Shown here one piece after another: positions 48,564-56,430 of a DNA stretch of 64,000 bases. Position numbers and translations under genes: made by a program. Location of the stretch: NCBI RefSeq assembly GCF_900105755.1, contig NZ_FNTQ01000001.1:8494001-8558000 (forward strand), read 5' to 3'. A model generated the notes under the pieces. It was not told the DNA's origin and ran no database searches. It worked only from the letters and a program-made list of their open reading frames with translations. Position 1 is the first letter of the stretch. Each line of letters opens with the position of its first letter. The stretch is from Streptomyces sp. Ag109_O5-10. Lineage in GTDB: Bacteria; Actinomycetota; Actinomycetes; Streptomycetales; Streptomycetaceae.

Positions 48564-49052
48564 TCAGGAGTGCGGCGGCGGGGGCGGCATCGTCGTCAGG
48601 CCCGGTGCCCCCTCCGGCCACACCAGCAGCACCGGGCAGGGCGCGTGGTCGACCACGAACCGGGCCGCCCTGCCCAGACTGTGCGGCCCGAGCCGGGACC
48701 GGTCGCCGTCCCGGGCCAGGACCAGCAGGCCGGCGTCCTCGGCGGCGGCCACCACCTCCCGCTCGACCCGGCCGACCCGCTCCAGCCGGGTGCACGGCCG
48801 CCCCAGCCGGGCCTCGGCCGCGGCCAGCAACTCCGCCGCCGACGTGTCGCCGAGCTCCACCAGCCGCCCCTCCGGGTCCGGTTCCGAGCCGGCCCGGCCC
48901 AGCAGCCCCGCGAAGGCACCGTGCGCGAGCCCGGCCACCCCTGGCTCGGCCACGTGCAGCAGTACCACCTCGGACGCGTCCGGCGCGTAACCGCGCGCCG
49001 CGTCCACACAGGCCGGCCAGGTCCCCTCGACCAGCCAGACGATCACCCGCAT
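48564..49052 (-). CDS. Universal stress protein-like (UspA-fold) protein
   Basis: A 162-residue single UspA-like domain: VIVWLVEGTWPACVDAARGYAP, VVLLHVAEPG, LLVLARDGDRSRLGPHSLGRAARFVVDHAPCPVLLVWP. The C-terminal G-x-x-S-L-G-x-x-A-R-F-V-x-x-H-A-P-C-P-V-L-L-V segment is the classic UspA signature for nucleotide binding. A Pro-rich tail (MPPPPPHS) ends it. Convergent with the ricin fusion gene, 12 bp apart. Confidence 0.87.
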   Translation of the reverse strand: MRVIVWLVEGTWPACVDAARGYAPDASEVVLLHVAEPGVAGLAHGAFAGLLGRAGSEPDPEGRLVELGDTSAAELLAAAEARLGRPCTRLERVGRVEREVVAAAEDAGLLVLARDGDRSRLGPHSLGRAARFVVDHAPCPVLLVWPEGAPGLTTMPPPPPHS

Positions 49053-49173
49053 GTCCTTGGCCTCCCAGCTGTTTCCCGATGACGCGCTCCGCTTGAAGTG
49101 CCGCGGTCCGCCGCGCGTCGACTGCTGCGCCGTCGTGGCCGGTCGCGCAGTTCCCCGCGCGCCTCCGGGGCGC

Positions 49174-50475
49174 TCAGACCCCGACCACCTGGAGCGCCCC
49201 CCACAGTGCCACCACCGCTCCGCACAGCGCGGTCGGCACGGCGAGCAGGCCCAGGCGGGTGAACTCGCCGAGGTCCACGCCGTGGTCGTGCTGGTGCACG
49301 ATCCTGCGCCACAGCAGTGTCGCCAGGGAACCGGCGTAGGTGAGATTCGGTCCGATGTTCACCCCGAGCAGCACCGCGAGCACCGCGCCCGGCCCGGCCG
49401 GCGCGGCCAGCGGCAGCAGCACCAGCACCGCCGGCAGGTTGTTGACGATGTTCGCGAGGACGGCCGCCAGCGCGGCGACGCCGAGCAGCGCCGGCAGCCC
49501 GGTCCCGCCCGGCAGCACCTGGCCGAGCGCGTCCGCCAGCCCGTTGTCGACGACCGCCCGCACCACGATCCCGAGCGCCAGCACGAACGCCAGGAACGCG
49601 GGCGCGGCCGCCTTCACCACCGTCAGCGGGGTCGCCTTCCGCCGTACCAGTGCCCGCCCGGCCAGCACCAGCGCGCCCGCGCACGCGGCCCACGCCGGGT
49701 CGACGCCGACCGCCGAGGTGAGCACGAACCCGGCGAGCGTGCAGGCCACCGTCACCAGCGCGAACACCGGCAGCCGGGGCGGTTCGCCGGGGTCCTGGGA
49801 ACCGGGGGCCGCCGAGGACAGGTCACGGGCGAAGAACCGCCGGAACACCAGGTACTCGGCGCCGATCGCCACGAGCCAGGGCAGCACCATCAGCGCCGCG
49901 AACCGGGTGAAGCTCAGCCCGCTCGCCGCGAATGCCAGCAGGTTCGTCAGGTTCGACACCGGCAGCAGCAGCGAGGCGGTGTTCGACAGGTGCGTACAGG
50001 CGTAGACGTGGGGTTTCGCCCGCACCCCGGACCGGGCCGCCGTCGCGAACACCACCGGCGTCAGCAGCACCACCGTCGCGTCCAGGCTCAGTACGGCGGT
50101 GATCAGCGAGGCCAGGGCGAACACCGCCGTCAGCAGCCGCACCGGCCGCCCGCCCGACCAGCGCGCCATCCACGCCCCGCAGGCCTGGAACAGGCCCTCC
50201 ACGTCGCAGAAGTGGGCCAGCACCAGGACCGCGGCGAGGAACCCGACCACCGGCCCCAACTGCTCGGCCTCCGCCCGCGCATGGTCGAGGGAGATCGCCC
50301 CGGTGGCGACGACGACGCCCGCCGCCGGCACGGCGAGCACCGCCTCCGGCCAGCCGCGCGGCCGAACGACGGCCCAGGCCAGCACGGCGGCGAGCAGGAG
50401 CACGGACAGGGTCTCGGCGAGCGGGGTGTTCAGGGCGTGTCCCTCGGAGGCGTGATCAAGTGGGGCCCCGCCCAT
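49174..50475 (-). CDS. ArsB/NhaD-superfamily ion permease
   Basis: A 433-residue, about 11-helix transporter of the ion transporter superfamily (arsenite/Na+ type). LSLDATVVLLTPVVFATAARSGVRAKPHVYACTHLSNTASLLLPVSNLTNLLAF and IVNNLPAVLVLLPLAAP with GVNIGPNLTYAGSLATLLW are the two paired signature regions. Could export arsenite or another anion; no ars regulator or reductase nearby. ATG start lacks a clear ribosome site, so the true start may be a few codons downstream. Confidence 0.85.
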   Translation of the reverse strand: MGGAPLDHASEGHALNTPLAETLSVLLLAAVLAWAVVRPRGWPEAVLAVPAAGVVVATGAISLDHARAEAEQLGPVVGFLAAVLVLAHFCDVEGLFQACGAWMARWSGGRPVRLLTAVFALASLITAVLSLDATVVLLTPVVFATAARSGVRAKPHVYACTHLSNTASLLLPVSNLTNLLAFAASGLSFTRFAALMVLPWLVAIGAEYLVFRRFFARDLSSAAPGSQDPGEPPRLPVFALVTVACTLAGFVLTSAVGVDPAWAACAGALVLAGRALVRRKATPLTVVKAAAPAFLAFVLALGIVVRAVVDNGLADALGQVLPGGTGLPALLGVAALAAVLANIVNNLPAVLVLLPLAAPAGPGAVLAVLLGVNIGPNLTYAGSLATLLWRRIVHQHDHGVDLGEFTRLGLLAVPTALCGAVVALWGALQVVGV

Positions 50476-50504
50476 GAAAGCAGATGAACGCGGACGGACC
50501 CCGT

Positions 50505-51758
50505 TTACGAGGACGGGGTACCCGCCGCGCCGAGGAACTCGCCCCAGCCGCCGGTCGGCTCCTGCCCCGGGTTCAGCGTGCGCAGCGTCCGCAGCACCGC
50601 CGGGTCCTGCGCCTCCAGCCACGCCACGAGCTGCTTGAAGGACACGAAGCGCACGTCGTCGTACTGGGCCATCTTGCCGATCGCTTCCTCGACGGCGTCC
50701 ATGTATATGCCGCCGTTCCAGCGCTCGAAGTGGTTGCCGATGAAGAACGGCGCCCGGTTGGTGCTGTAGGCCCGCTCGAAGCCCGCCACGTAGCTGTCGC
50801 GGGCCTGGGTGCGCCAGGCGTCGTACTGCGTCTTGTCGCCCAGCGGATTCCCGGCGGACTGGTTGTACATCATGTTGTAGTCCATCGACAGGACCTGGAA
50901 GGAGTGCCCGGGGAACGGTATGGACTGCAGCGGGAAGTCCCAGATGCGGTTGCCCTGCACCTTGCCCGGCCAGATCTGCAGGCCGCCGGGCGAGGAGGCG
51001 TCGTACTTCCAGCCGAGCGCGGCCGCGGTGGGCAGCAGGTTGGCCTGGCCCTCCAGGCACGGCGTGCGGCCGCCGATCAGCTCCTTGCGGTAGTCGAAGG
51101 GCAGCGGCTCCAGGTCGGTGAAGCCGGTGTTCGTCTTCCACTTGGTCACGAAGTCCACGGCCTGGTCGATCTCGCTGCGCCACTCGGCGGGGGACCAGTT
51201 GCGCACGCCGTCGGAGCCGCAGAAGTGCCCGTTGAAGTGGGTGCCGATCTCGTGGCCCTCAAGCCAGGCCGCCCGCACCTGCTGGAGCGTGTTGTGGATG
51301 TGCCCGTCGGAGAGGTAGCCGATCGCGGAGGCGCCGACCGGGTGCTGCGGGGGACGGTAGAGGTCCTTCTTGGACTCGGGCAGGGTGTAGATGCCGGAGA
51401 GGAAGAACGTCATCTTGGCGCCGTGGTCCGCGGCCACCGTGCGGAATCGGGAGAACAGCTTGTTGCTGAGCTCGCCCGCGCCGTCCCAGGAGAACACCAC
51501 GAACTGCGGCGGCTTGGTGCCGGGCGCCATCCGGGCCGCCCTCGGCTGGTGCGGCTGCGCGCCGGTGTCGGCGGTGGAGCCGTCGCCGATGAGCTTCAGC
51601 GGCTTCGCCGGCGCGCCGCCGTCGGCGCCGCCCCTGCCGCCGCCGGCCGGGCTGCTGCCGCCCAGGGTCAAGCTGCCGTTCGAGCATGCCGAGAGGGCGC
51701 CGAGGGCCCCTGCCGTCGCGCCCGCCGTCAGCACCCGCCTGCGAGAGATGCCGCCCAT
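50505..51758 (-). CDS. Secreted polysaccharide deacetylase-like lipoprotein
   Basis: A 417-residue exported protein. A twin-arginine-type signal (SRRRVLTAGATAGALGALSAC) ends in a lipobox Cys at about residue 25. A NodB-like fold follows: FVVFSWDGAGE (catalytic/metal Asp), HEIGTHFNGHFCG (His-x3-His metal ligands) and late motif RFVSFKQLVAWLEAQ. Probably acts on cell-surface polysaccharide. The start MGGISRRRV is chosen because the signal begins there. Confidence 0.85.
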   Translation of the reverse strand: MGGISRRRVLTAGATAGALGALSACSNGSLTLGGSSPAGGGRGGADGGAPAKPLKLIGDGSTADTGAQPHQPRAARMAPGTKPPQFVVFSWDGAGELSNKLFSRFRTVAADHGAKMTFFLSGIYTLPESKKDLYRPPQHPVGASAIGYLSDGHIHNTLQQVRAAWLEGHEIGTHFNGHFCGSDGVRNWSPAEWRSEIDQAVDFVTKWKTNTGFTDLEPLPFDYRKELIGGRTPCLEGQANLLPTAAALGWKYDASSPGGLQIWPGKVQGNRIWDFPLQSIPFPGHSFQVLSMDYNMMYNQSAGNPLGDKTQYDAWRTQARDSYVAGFERAYSTNRAPFFIGNHFERWNGGIYMDAVEEAIGKMAQYDDVRFVSFKQLVAWLEAQDPAVLRTLRTLNPGQEPTGGWGEFLGAAGTPSS

Positions 51759-51949
51759 GTCCGTCCCCGATTCCGTCGTCCGGCCCCTCGCGGAGCCCCG
51801 TCGCTGTGTGGTCGACGGGTTCGATGGGTGGTCGGGCGAAAAAGATCGGAGCCGGCCGCGCGTGTTGCACGCCTGTGACAGTTGTGGCCCGGGCATGACG
51901 GACCCCGCTGCCCGGGGGAGTGGGCGGCGGGGTCCGGGTCAGGGGGTGG

Positions 51950-52654
51950 TCAGGCGCCGGTACCGGCGCTGAAGACGCCCAGGCGCACCGAGGAGGCGTT
52001 CCCGGAGACCGGGACCGCGCCGTTCTTCCAGGTGACCTTCAGCGAGTCCTTCTCGTCCGGCGGGGTGACGAGGAGCGCGGCCGGCGTCGCCGTCTTGGCG
52101 CCGCTGATCTCCGGGTTGGAGAAGGTCAACCCGGCCCAGGCGCTCTGGCCGGGCTTCAGGGTGACCGTCGTGGCGGTGGTGCCGGACTCGCGCTGCGGGT
52201 CGGGGCCGAGCTGGGTGCCGGAAGCGTTCACGAAGGCGGCGCCCGGGAAGCCGCGCACCGTGCAGGTGCGGCCCGACTTGTTGGTGAGCACGAGCGGGAA
52301 GTTCTCCTGTCCGGCCCCCGGGTTGTTGCCGCCCACCGAGGCGGCCAGCTCCGAGGTGTGGCAGCGCGTCGCGGTGGCGCTGCTCGAGGTGGTGCCGCCG
52401 GTCGACGACCCGCCGCCCGTCGACGAGCCGCCGCTCTGCGACGCCGAGGAGGATCCGCCGCCGGACGGGACGGCGGAGGTGCCCGAGCTGTCCGTGCTCG
52501 ACGCGTTGCCGGTCGCCGGCGCGGCCGTGCCCGACACCGACTCCGGGGACTTGCCCTGGCCGCCGTTGCCGCAGGCGGTCAGCAGGCCCAGGGCGGCGAC
52601 CGTGCTCGCGAGCAGGGCCGCCCCGCGCCGCAAGGACTGGGACGTGTGCGCCAT
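51950..52654 (-). CDS. DUF4232 lipoprotein
   Basis: A 234-residue lipoprotein with signal SLRRGAALLASTVAALGLLTAC (lipidated Cys near residue 28), a Ser/Gly/Thr linker (about 45-95) and a DUF4232 domain (CHTSELAASVG...NFPLVLTNKSGRTCTVRGFPGAAFV...ESGTTATTVTLKPGQSAWAGLTFSNPE). The domain is widespread in Streptomyces, function unknown. ATG at 52652-52654. Confidence 0.9.
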   Translation of the reverse strand: MAHTSQSLRRGAALLASTVAALGLLTACGNGGQGKSPESVSGTAAPATGNASSTDSSGTSAVPSGGGSSSASQSGGSSTGGGSSTGGTTSSSATATRCHTSELAASVGGNNPGAGQENFPLVLTNKSGRTCTVRGFPGAAFVNASGTQLGPDPQRESGTTATTVTLKPGQSAWAGLTFSNPEISGAKTATPAALLVTPPDEKDSLKVTWKNGAVPVSGNASSVRLGVFSAGTGA

Positions 52655-52782
52655 GTGTCTCACCACTCCTGGATGTGTCGTGGCACGCCCGCGGGACGTG
52701 CCCGAGGCGCTCCGTGCGCCGTCACTCCCATCCGATGCGAGAAACGGCGGAAAAGTTCGGGGGCACGCCGGGATTCCCCGAC

Positions 52783-54189
52783 TCAGGTGACCCGAAGGGA
52801 CCGGAGTATGCCGTCCGTGACGGTCCTGTCGACGGCGCCCTTCTGCCGTACCTGGACGTACACCTGCGGCTCGCTCTCCCCGCCGGCCGGGCGCAGGGCC
52901 GCCTCCTGGATCGAGCCGCCCGCGCCGGCGCAGCCGCTCCAGCTGCGGACACTGCCCTTCCACTCGGTGCCGGTGAAGGCGCGGCTGCCGTCGTAGTGGC
53001 AGCCGGAGTGGGAGAGGGCGTCCACCTTGGCGGAGACGTCCCCCTTCTCGCTCACGCCGATGAAGACGCCGTTCACCGCGGTCGTCAGGTCCTGCCACTC
53101 GGACACGTCGTCGGCGACCTCCAGACCCGGCTGCTGTCCGGGGGCCAGCCCCAGGGCCTGCGGGTTCCAGCCGGAGTTCCGCAGCTCGCCCGCCCACCCG
53201 GAGGGCACCTCGGCCACCACCCGGCCGGTGGAGTCGGCGACCCGCGTCTCCTCACCCGCCGACCCGTTCCGGTCGATCATCGTGACCGCGAGGGCGGTGC
53301 CCCCGGCCGCGAGGACCGCGGCGACGGTCAGCGTGACCGCGTTGAGCCGCCTGCGGACACCGTCCAGGCGCCGGGGACGGCGCGCCCTGCGGCCCGCCGC
53401 GGCCGCCGCCAGCCGGTCCAGCTCGTCCGCGAAGGCCTGCGCGGACGGCCAGCGCCGCTGCCGGTCCGGCTCCAGGGCCCGCAGCAGGGCCCGCTGCACG
53501 TCCTCCCCGAGATCGGGCCGCAGCCGCTCCGGCCGGATCACCCGCCCGGGCGCCCCCGGCACCGTCCCGGTGACCAGTTCGTAGCCGACCGCGCCCAGCG
53601 CGTAGACGTCGGCGCGCGCGTCGATGCCCTCGCCGGGCTCGGCCTGCTCCGGCGGCTGGTACCCCGCCGAACCGGCGGCCAGGGTCAGCCCCGACGCCTG
53701 CGCCAGGCTCTTCGCCAGCCCCAGGTCGGCCAGCAGCACCCGCCGGGTGCCGTCCTGCGCGGTGCGCAGCAGCACGTTGGTCGGCTTGATGTCCCGGTGC
53801 ACGATCCCCGCCCCGTGCAGGTCCTGCGCGCCGCGCGCCGCCAGCGCGGTCAGCCGCAGCGCGTCGGGGATCGGGAGCGGGCCGCCGCCGAGCAGGTCGG
53901 CGAGGGTCCCCGCGTCGGCGTACTCCATCACGAAGTACGGCCGCCCGTCCGGGAGTTCGCCGATGTCGTAGACCTGCACCACGCGCTTCGAGTCGGCCCG
54001 CCGCAGCAGCCGCGCCTCGGACAAGAAGCGGTCGTGGATGTCGAGCCGGTGGGACCAGTTGTCGGCGAGCACCTTCACCGCGACCGGGGCGTCCAGCTGG
54101 TCGTCGTGGGCGAGCCAGACCGTCCCGAAGGCACCGGTGCCCAGGCGCTGTCCGAGGCGATAGCGGCCGATCCGCTCCAGGGGTTGCAT
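52783..54189 (-). CDS. Membrane Ser/Thr protein kinase (PknB-like)
   Basis: A 468-residue Hanks-type kinase. Glycine loop RLGTGAFGTVW, Lys in VAVKVL, catalytic loop HRDIKPTNVLL, and DLG (not DFG) in LLADLGLAK, then the APE-equivalent PPEQAEPG. A basic juxtamembrane stretch and one helix (AVTLTVAAVLAAGGTALAVTMI) lead to an extracellular domain of about 170 residues with two cysteines, no PASTA repeats seen. Starts 46 bp from the divergent ECF sigma gene. Confidence 0.92.
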   Translation of the reverse strand: MQPLERIGRYRLGQRLGTGAFGTVWLAHDDQLDAPVAVKVLADNWSHRLDIHDRFLSEARLLRRADSKRVVQVYDIGELPDGRPYFVMEYADAGTLADLLGGGPLPIPDALRLTALAARGAQDLHGAGIVHRDIKPTNVLLRTAQDGTRRVLLADLGLAKSLAQASGLTLAAGSAGYQPPEQAEPGEGIDARADVYALGAVGYELVTGTVPGAPGRVIRPERLRPDLGEDVQRALLRALEPDRQRRWPSAQAFADELDRLAAAAAGRRARRPRRLDGVRRRLNAVTLTVAAVLAAGGTALAVTMIDRNGSAGEETRVADSTGRVVAEVPSGWAGELRNSGWNPQALGLAPGQQPGLEVADDVSEWQDLTTAVNGVFIGVSEKGDVSAKVDALSHSGCHYDGSRAFTGTEWKGSVRSWSGCAGAGGSIQEAALRPAGGESEPQVYVQVRQKGAVDRTVTDGILRSLRVT

Positions 54190-54235
54190 ACGACTATCAT
54201 GCCTGTCCTGAGATCGACTTCGAGGGGGACCTCCC

Positions 54236-54784
54236 GTGCCGGACGCCGCGCTGACCGAAGACCTCGCCCGGCAGGCCGCCGCCGGCGACCAGGCGGCTCT
54301 GAACCAGCTGCTCTCCGAGGTCTGGCCGGACGTCGTACGACGCTGCGGGCGGTTCCTGCCGTGCCGGGAGGACGCCGAGGAGGCGGCCCAGGACGTGCTG
54401 CTGCAGATCTCCCGGAAGATCTCCACGTTCGAGGGCCGCAGCCGCTTCAGCACCTGGCTGTACACCGTCGTCGCCAACTGCTCCCGGCAGAAGTACCGAG
54501 ACCTCAAGCGCCGGGCGGCGGAGCAGCCGGCGACCATCGAACCCACCGCGCACGTCGACCCGCGCACGACGAGTGTGATCGCCGGGTCCCGCATCGATCT
54601 GCTGGAGGCGCTGGACCGGCTGGAGCGGGAGCACCCGCAGCTGGTCGCGCCGCTCGTCTACCGGGACATCTGCCAGCTGGACTACGCCGAGGTCGCCGAG
54701 CGGGTGGGGATCCCGCTGGGCACCCTGAAGTCCCGGCTGCACGAGGCGCGCAAGCAGGTCCGGCCCTGGCTGAGCGCGCCCTGA
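54236..54784 (+). CDS. ECF RNA polymerase sigma factor
   Basis: A 182-residue ECF sigma. Region 2: ALNQLLSEVWPDVVRRCGRFLPCREDAEEAAQDVLLQISRKISTFEGRSRFSTWLYTVVANCSRQKYRDLKR. Region 4: LVAPLVYRDICQLDYAEVAERVGIPLGTLKSRLHEARKQVRPWL. No anti-sigma gene follows; the divergent kinase may regulate it, a layout seen with kinase-associated ECF groups. GTG start with GAGGGGGACC upstream. Confidence 0.92.
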   Translation: MPDAALTEDLARQAAAGDQAALNQLLSEVWPDVVRRCGRFLPCREDAEEAAQDVLLQISRKISTFEGRSRFSTWLYTVVANCSRQKYRDLKRRAAEQPATIEPTAHVDPRTTSVIAGSRIDLLEALDRLEREHPQLVAPLVYRDICQLDYAEVAERVGIPLGTLKSRLHEARKQVRPWLSAP

Positions 54785-54870
54785 CAGCGGAAAGGGCCGC
54801 TCGTCGGCGGCCCGCAACATACACAGGGGGGAGGGCTTCTCCTCTCCCTTCTCAACGTATAGCGCACCGG

Positions 54871-54889
54871 GGGGCTTGTGGCAAGGCCC
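54871..54889. promoter_or_regulatory. Rifamycin-associated element (RAE)
   Basis: GGGGCTTGTGGCAAGGCCC matches 18 of 19 positions of the RAE consensus as I recall it (GGGGCTTGCRGCAAGGCMC), with imperfect dyad symmetry extended by flanking G and C runs. It lies 62 bp upstream of the glycosyltransferase start and 8 bp after a TATAGC -10-like box (54858-54863). RAEs are known upstream of rifamycin-inactivating genes in actinomycetes. Confidence 0.75.
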
Positions 54890-54950
54890 CCCTCGTCCCG
54901 CACAATCGCAGGCCGAAGCCAGGAACCGCGGTATGTGGGGGATGCGCGAC

Positions 54951-56150
54951 ATGCGTGTGCTGTTGATGGGATATGGGTCGCGCGGCGACGTCGAGCCGCT
55001 GGCGGGACTCGCGGTGGCGCTGCGCGAACTCGGCGCCGAGGCCCGGGTGTGCGCACCGCCGGATCAGGAGTTCGCGGAGCTGCTGGCCCGTGCGGGCGTG
55101 CCGCACGTGCCGTTCGGGCCGTCGGTGCGCGCGCTGGTGACCCGGCCGAACCCGGCTCCTGAGGACGCGTTCAAGCTCGCGCCCGAGCTGGTGGCCGCGC
55201 ACTTCGACACGGTCGGCCCGGCGGCCGAGGGCTGCGACGCGATCGTGGCGAGCGGCCTGATGCCGGCCGGTGCGCGGTCGGTGGCCGAGAACCTGGGCAT
55301 CCGCTACGTCCTGGCCTGCTACCACACGGCGGGGCTGCCCTCCTCGCGTTTCCCGCCCGCGAGAAGGCCTGGCCGCCCGGCCCCCGCCGACGCCGACCTG
55401 CCGACGCTGTGGAAGGTGGACGCCGAGCGGGTGAACGCCCTGTACGGCGACGCGCTCAACACCCACCGGGCCGCGCTCGGCCTGCCCCCGGTGGACAACG
55501 TCCGCGATCACGTCCTCACCGACCGGCCGTGGCTGGCGGCCGATCCGGGGCTCGCCCCGTGGCAGGAGATGACCGACCTCGACCTCGTCCAGACCGGCGC
55601 GTGGCTGCTGCCGGACACCCGACCGCTGCCGGCCGACCTGCTGGCGTTCCTGGCGGCCGGCCCGCCGCCGGTCTACGTCGGCTTCGGCAGCATGGCCATG
55701 CGCGGCGCGCCGGACGCCGCCCGGGTGGCCGTCGAGGCGGTACGTGCCCAGGGCCGCCGGGTGCTGATCGGCCGTGGCTGGGCCGACCTCGCTCCGGGGG
55801 ACCTCGCCGACTGCTTCGCCGTCGGCGAGGTCAACCACCAGGCGCTGTTCCGCCGGGTCGCCGCCGTCGTCCACCACGGAGGCGCGGGCACCACGACGAC
55901 GGCCGCCGTGGCGGGGGTGCCCCAGGTGGTCGTCCCCCAGCTCGTGGACCAGCCGCACTGGGCCGCCCGGGTCGCCGCACTCGGCATCGGCGCGGCCCAC
56001 GACGGCCCGGTACCGACCGTCGGCTCGCTCTCGGCCGCGCTCGCGACCGCCCTCACCCCCGAGACCCGTGCCCGTGCGGCCGCCGTGGCCGGCACGATGC
56101 GCACCGACGGAGCCACCGTGGCCGCACGGCTGCTCCTCGGCGGCGCCTGA
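54951..56150 (+). CDS. rgt: UGT-type glycosyltransferase, probable rifamycin glycosyltransferase
   Basis: A 399-residue GT1-family enzyme with N-terminal acceptor domain (VLLMGYGSRGDVEPLAGLAVAL) and C-terminal donor domain (YVGFGSMAMRG; HHGGAGTTTTAAVAGVPQVVVPQLVDQPHWAARV, the UDP-sugar site). Such enzymes glycosylate macrolides or rifamycins in actinomycetes; rifampin-inactivating Rgt is of this type. The RAE upstream and helR downstream favour rifamycin as the acceptor. ATG at 54951 is preferred over two nearby in-frame ATGs because of spacing from a GGGG ribosome site. The 3' end is tandemly duplicated. Confidence 0.8.
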   Translation: MRVLLMGYGSRGDVEPLAGLAVALRELGAEARVCAPPDQEFAELLARAGVPHVPFGPSVRALVTRPNPAPEDAFKLAPELVAAHFDTVGPAAEGCDAIVASGLMPAGARSVAENLGIRYVLACYHTAGLPSSRFPPARRPGRPAPADADLPTLWKVDAERVNALYGDALNTHRAALGLPPVDNVRDHVLTDRPWLAADPGLAPWQEMTDLDLVQTGAWLLPDTRPLPADLLAFLAAGPPPVYVGFGSMAMRGAPDAARVAVEAVRAQGRRVLIGRGWADLAPGDLADCFAVGEVNHQALFRRVAAVVHHGGAGTTTTAAVAGVPQVVVPQLVDQPHWAARVAALGIGAAHDGPVPTVGSLSAALATALTPETRARAAAVAGTMRTDGATVAARLLLGGA

Positions 56151-56218
56151 GTCGCCGTACACGACCCCGTGGCCGCACGGCCGCTCCTCGGCGGCGCCTG
56201 AGCCGCCGTGACACGACC
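56116..56218 (+). repeat. 51/52-bp tandem duplication at the 3' end of the glycosyltransferase gene
   Basis: 56116-56166 and 56167-56218 are nearly identical copies starting CCGTGGCCGCACGG and ending ACGACC, with two substitutions and one 1-bp insertion. The first copy contains the last codons and stop of the gene; the second carries a duplicate of that end, including TGA, downstream. Confidence 0.9.
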
Positions 56219-56430
56219 ACCTCGGGCGCTGCCCGACCGTACGGCCCCGCCGCGCGGGCGCGACCGGCCACGACGGCCCCGCGACCCGCCCGTCACCCAC
56301 CACACCCCGCGATCACCCCCCGACGGCGGCCGCCGTCCGGGCCCCCGTGTCCACCCGTTCTTCCCGTCCTCCCCGGACGCCCTGCCGTGCGTGCCCGCGG
56401 CCCGCACGGCCACCCCACGGAGCTGATTCT

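Noticed and set aside
56219..56430. Search for a second RAE directly upstream of helR
   Set aside because: No GGGGCTTG/CAAGGC pattern is visible; helR more likely depends on the element upstream of the glycosyltransferase gene.
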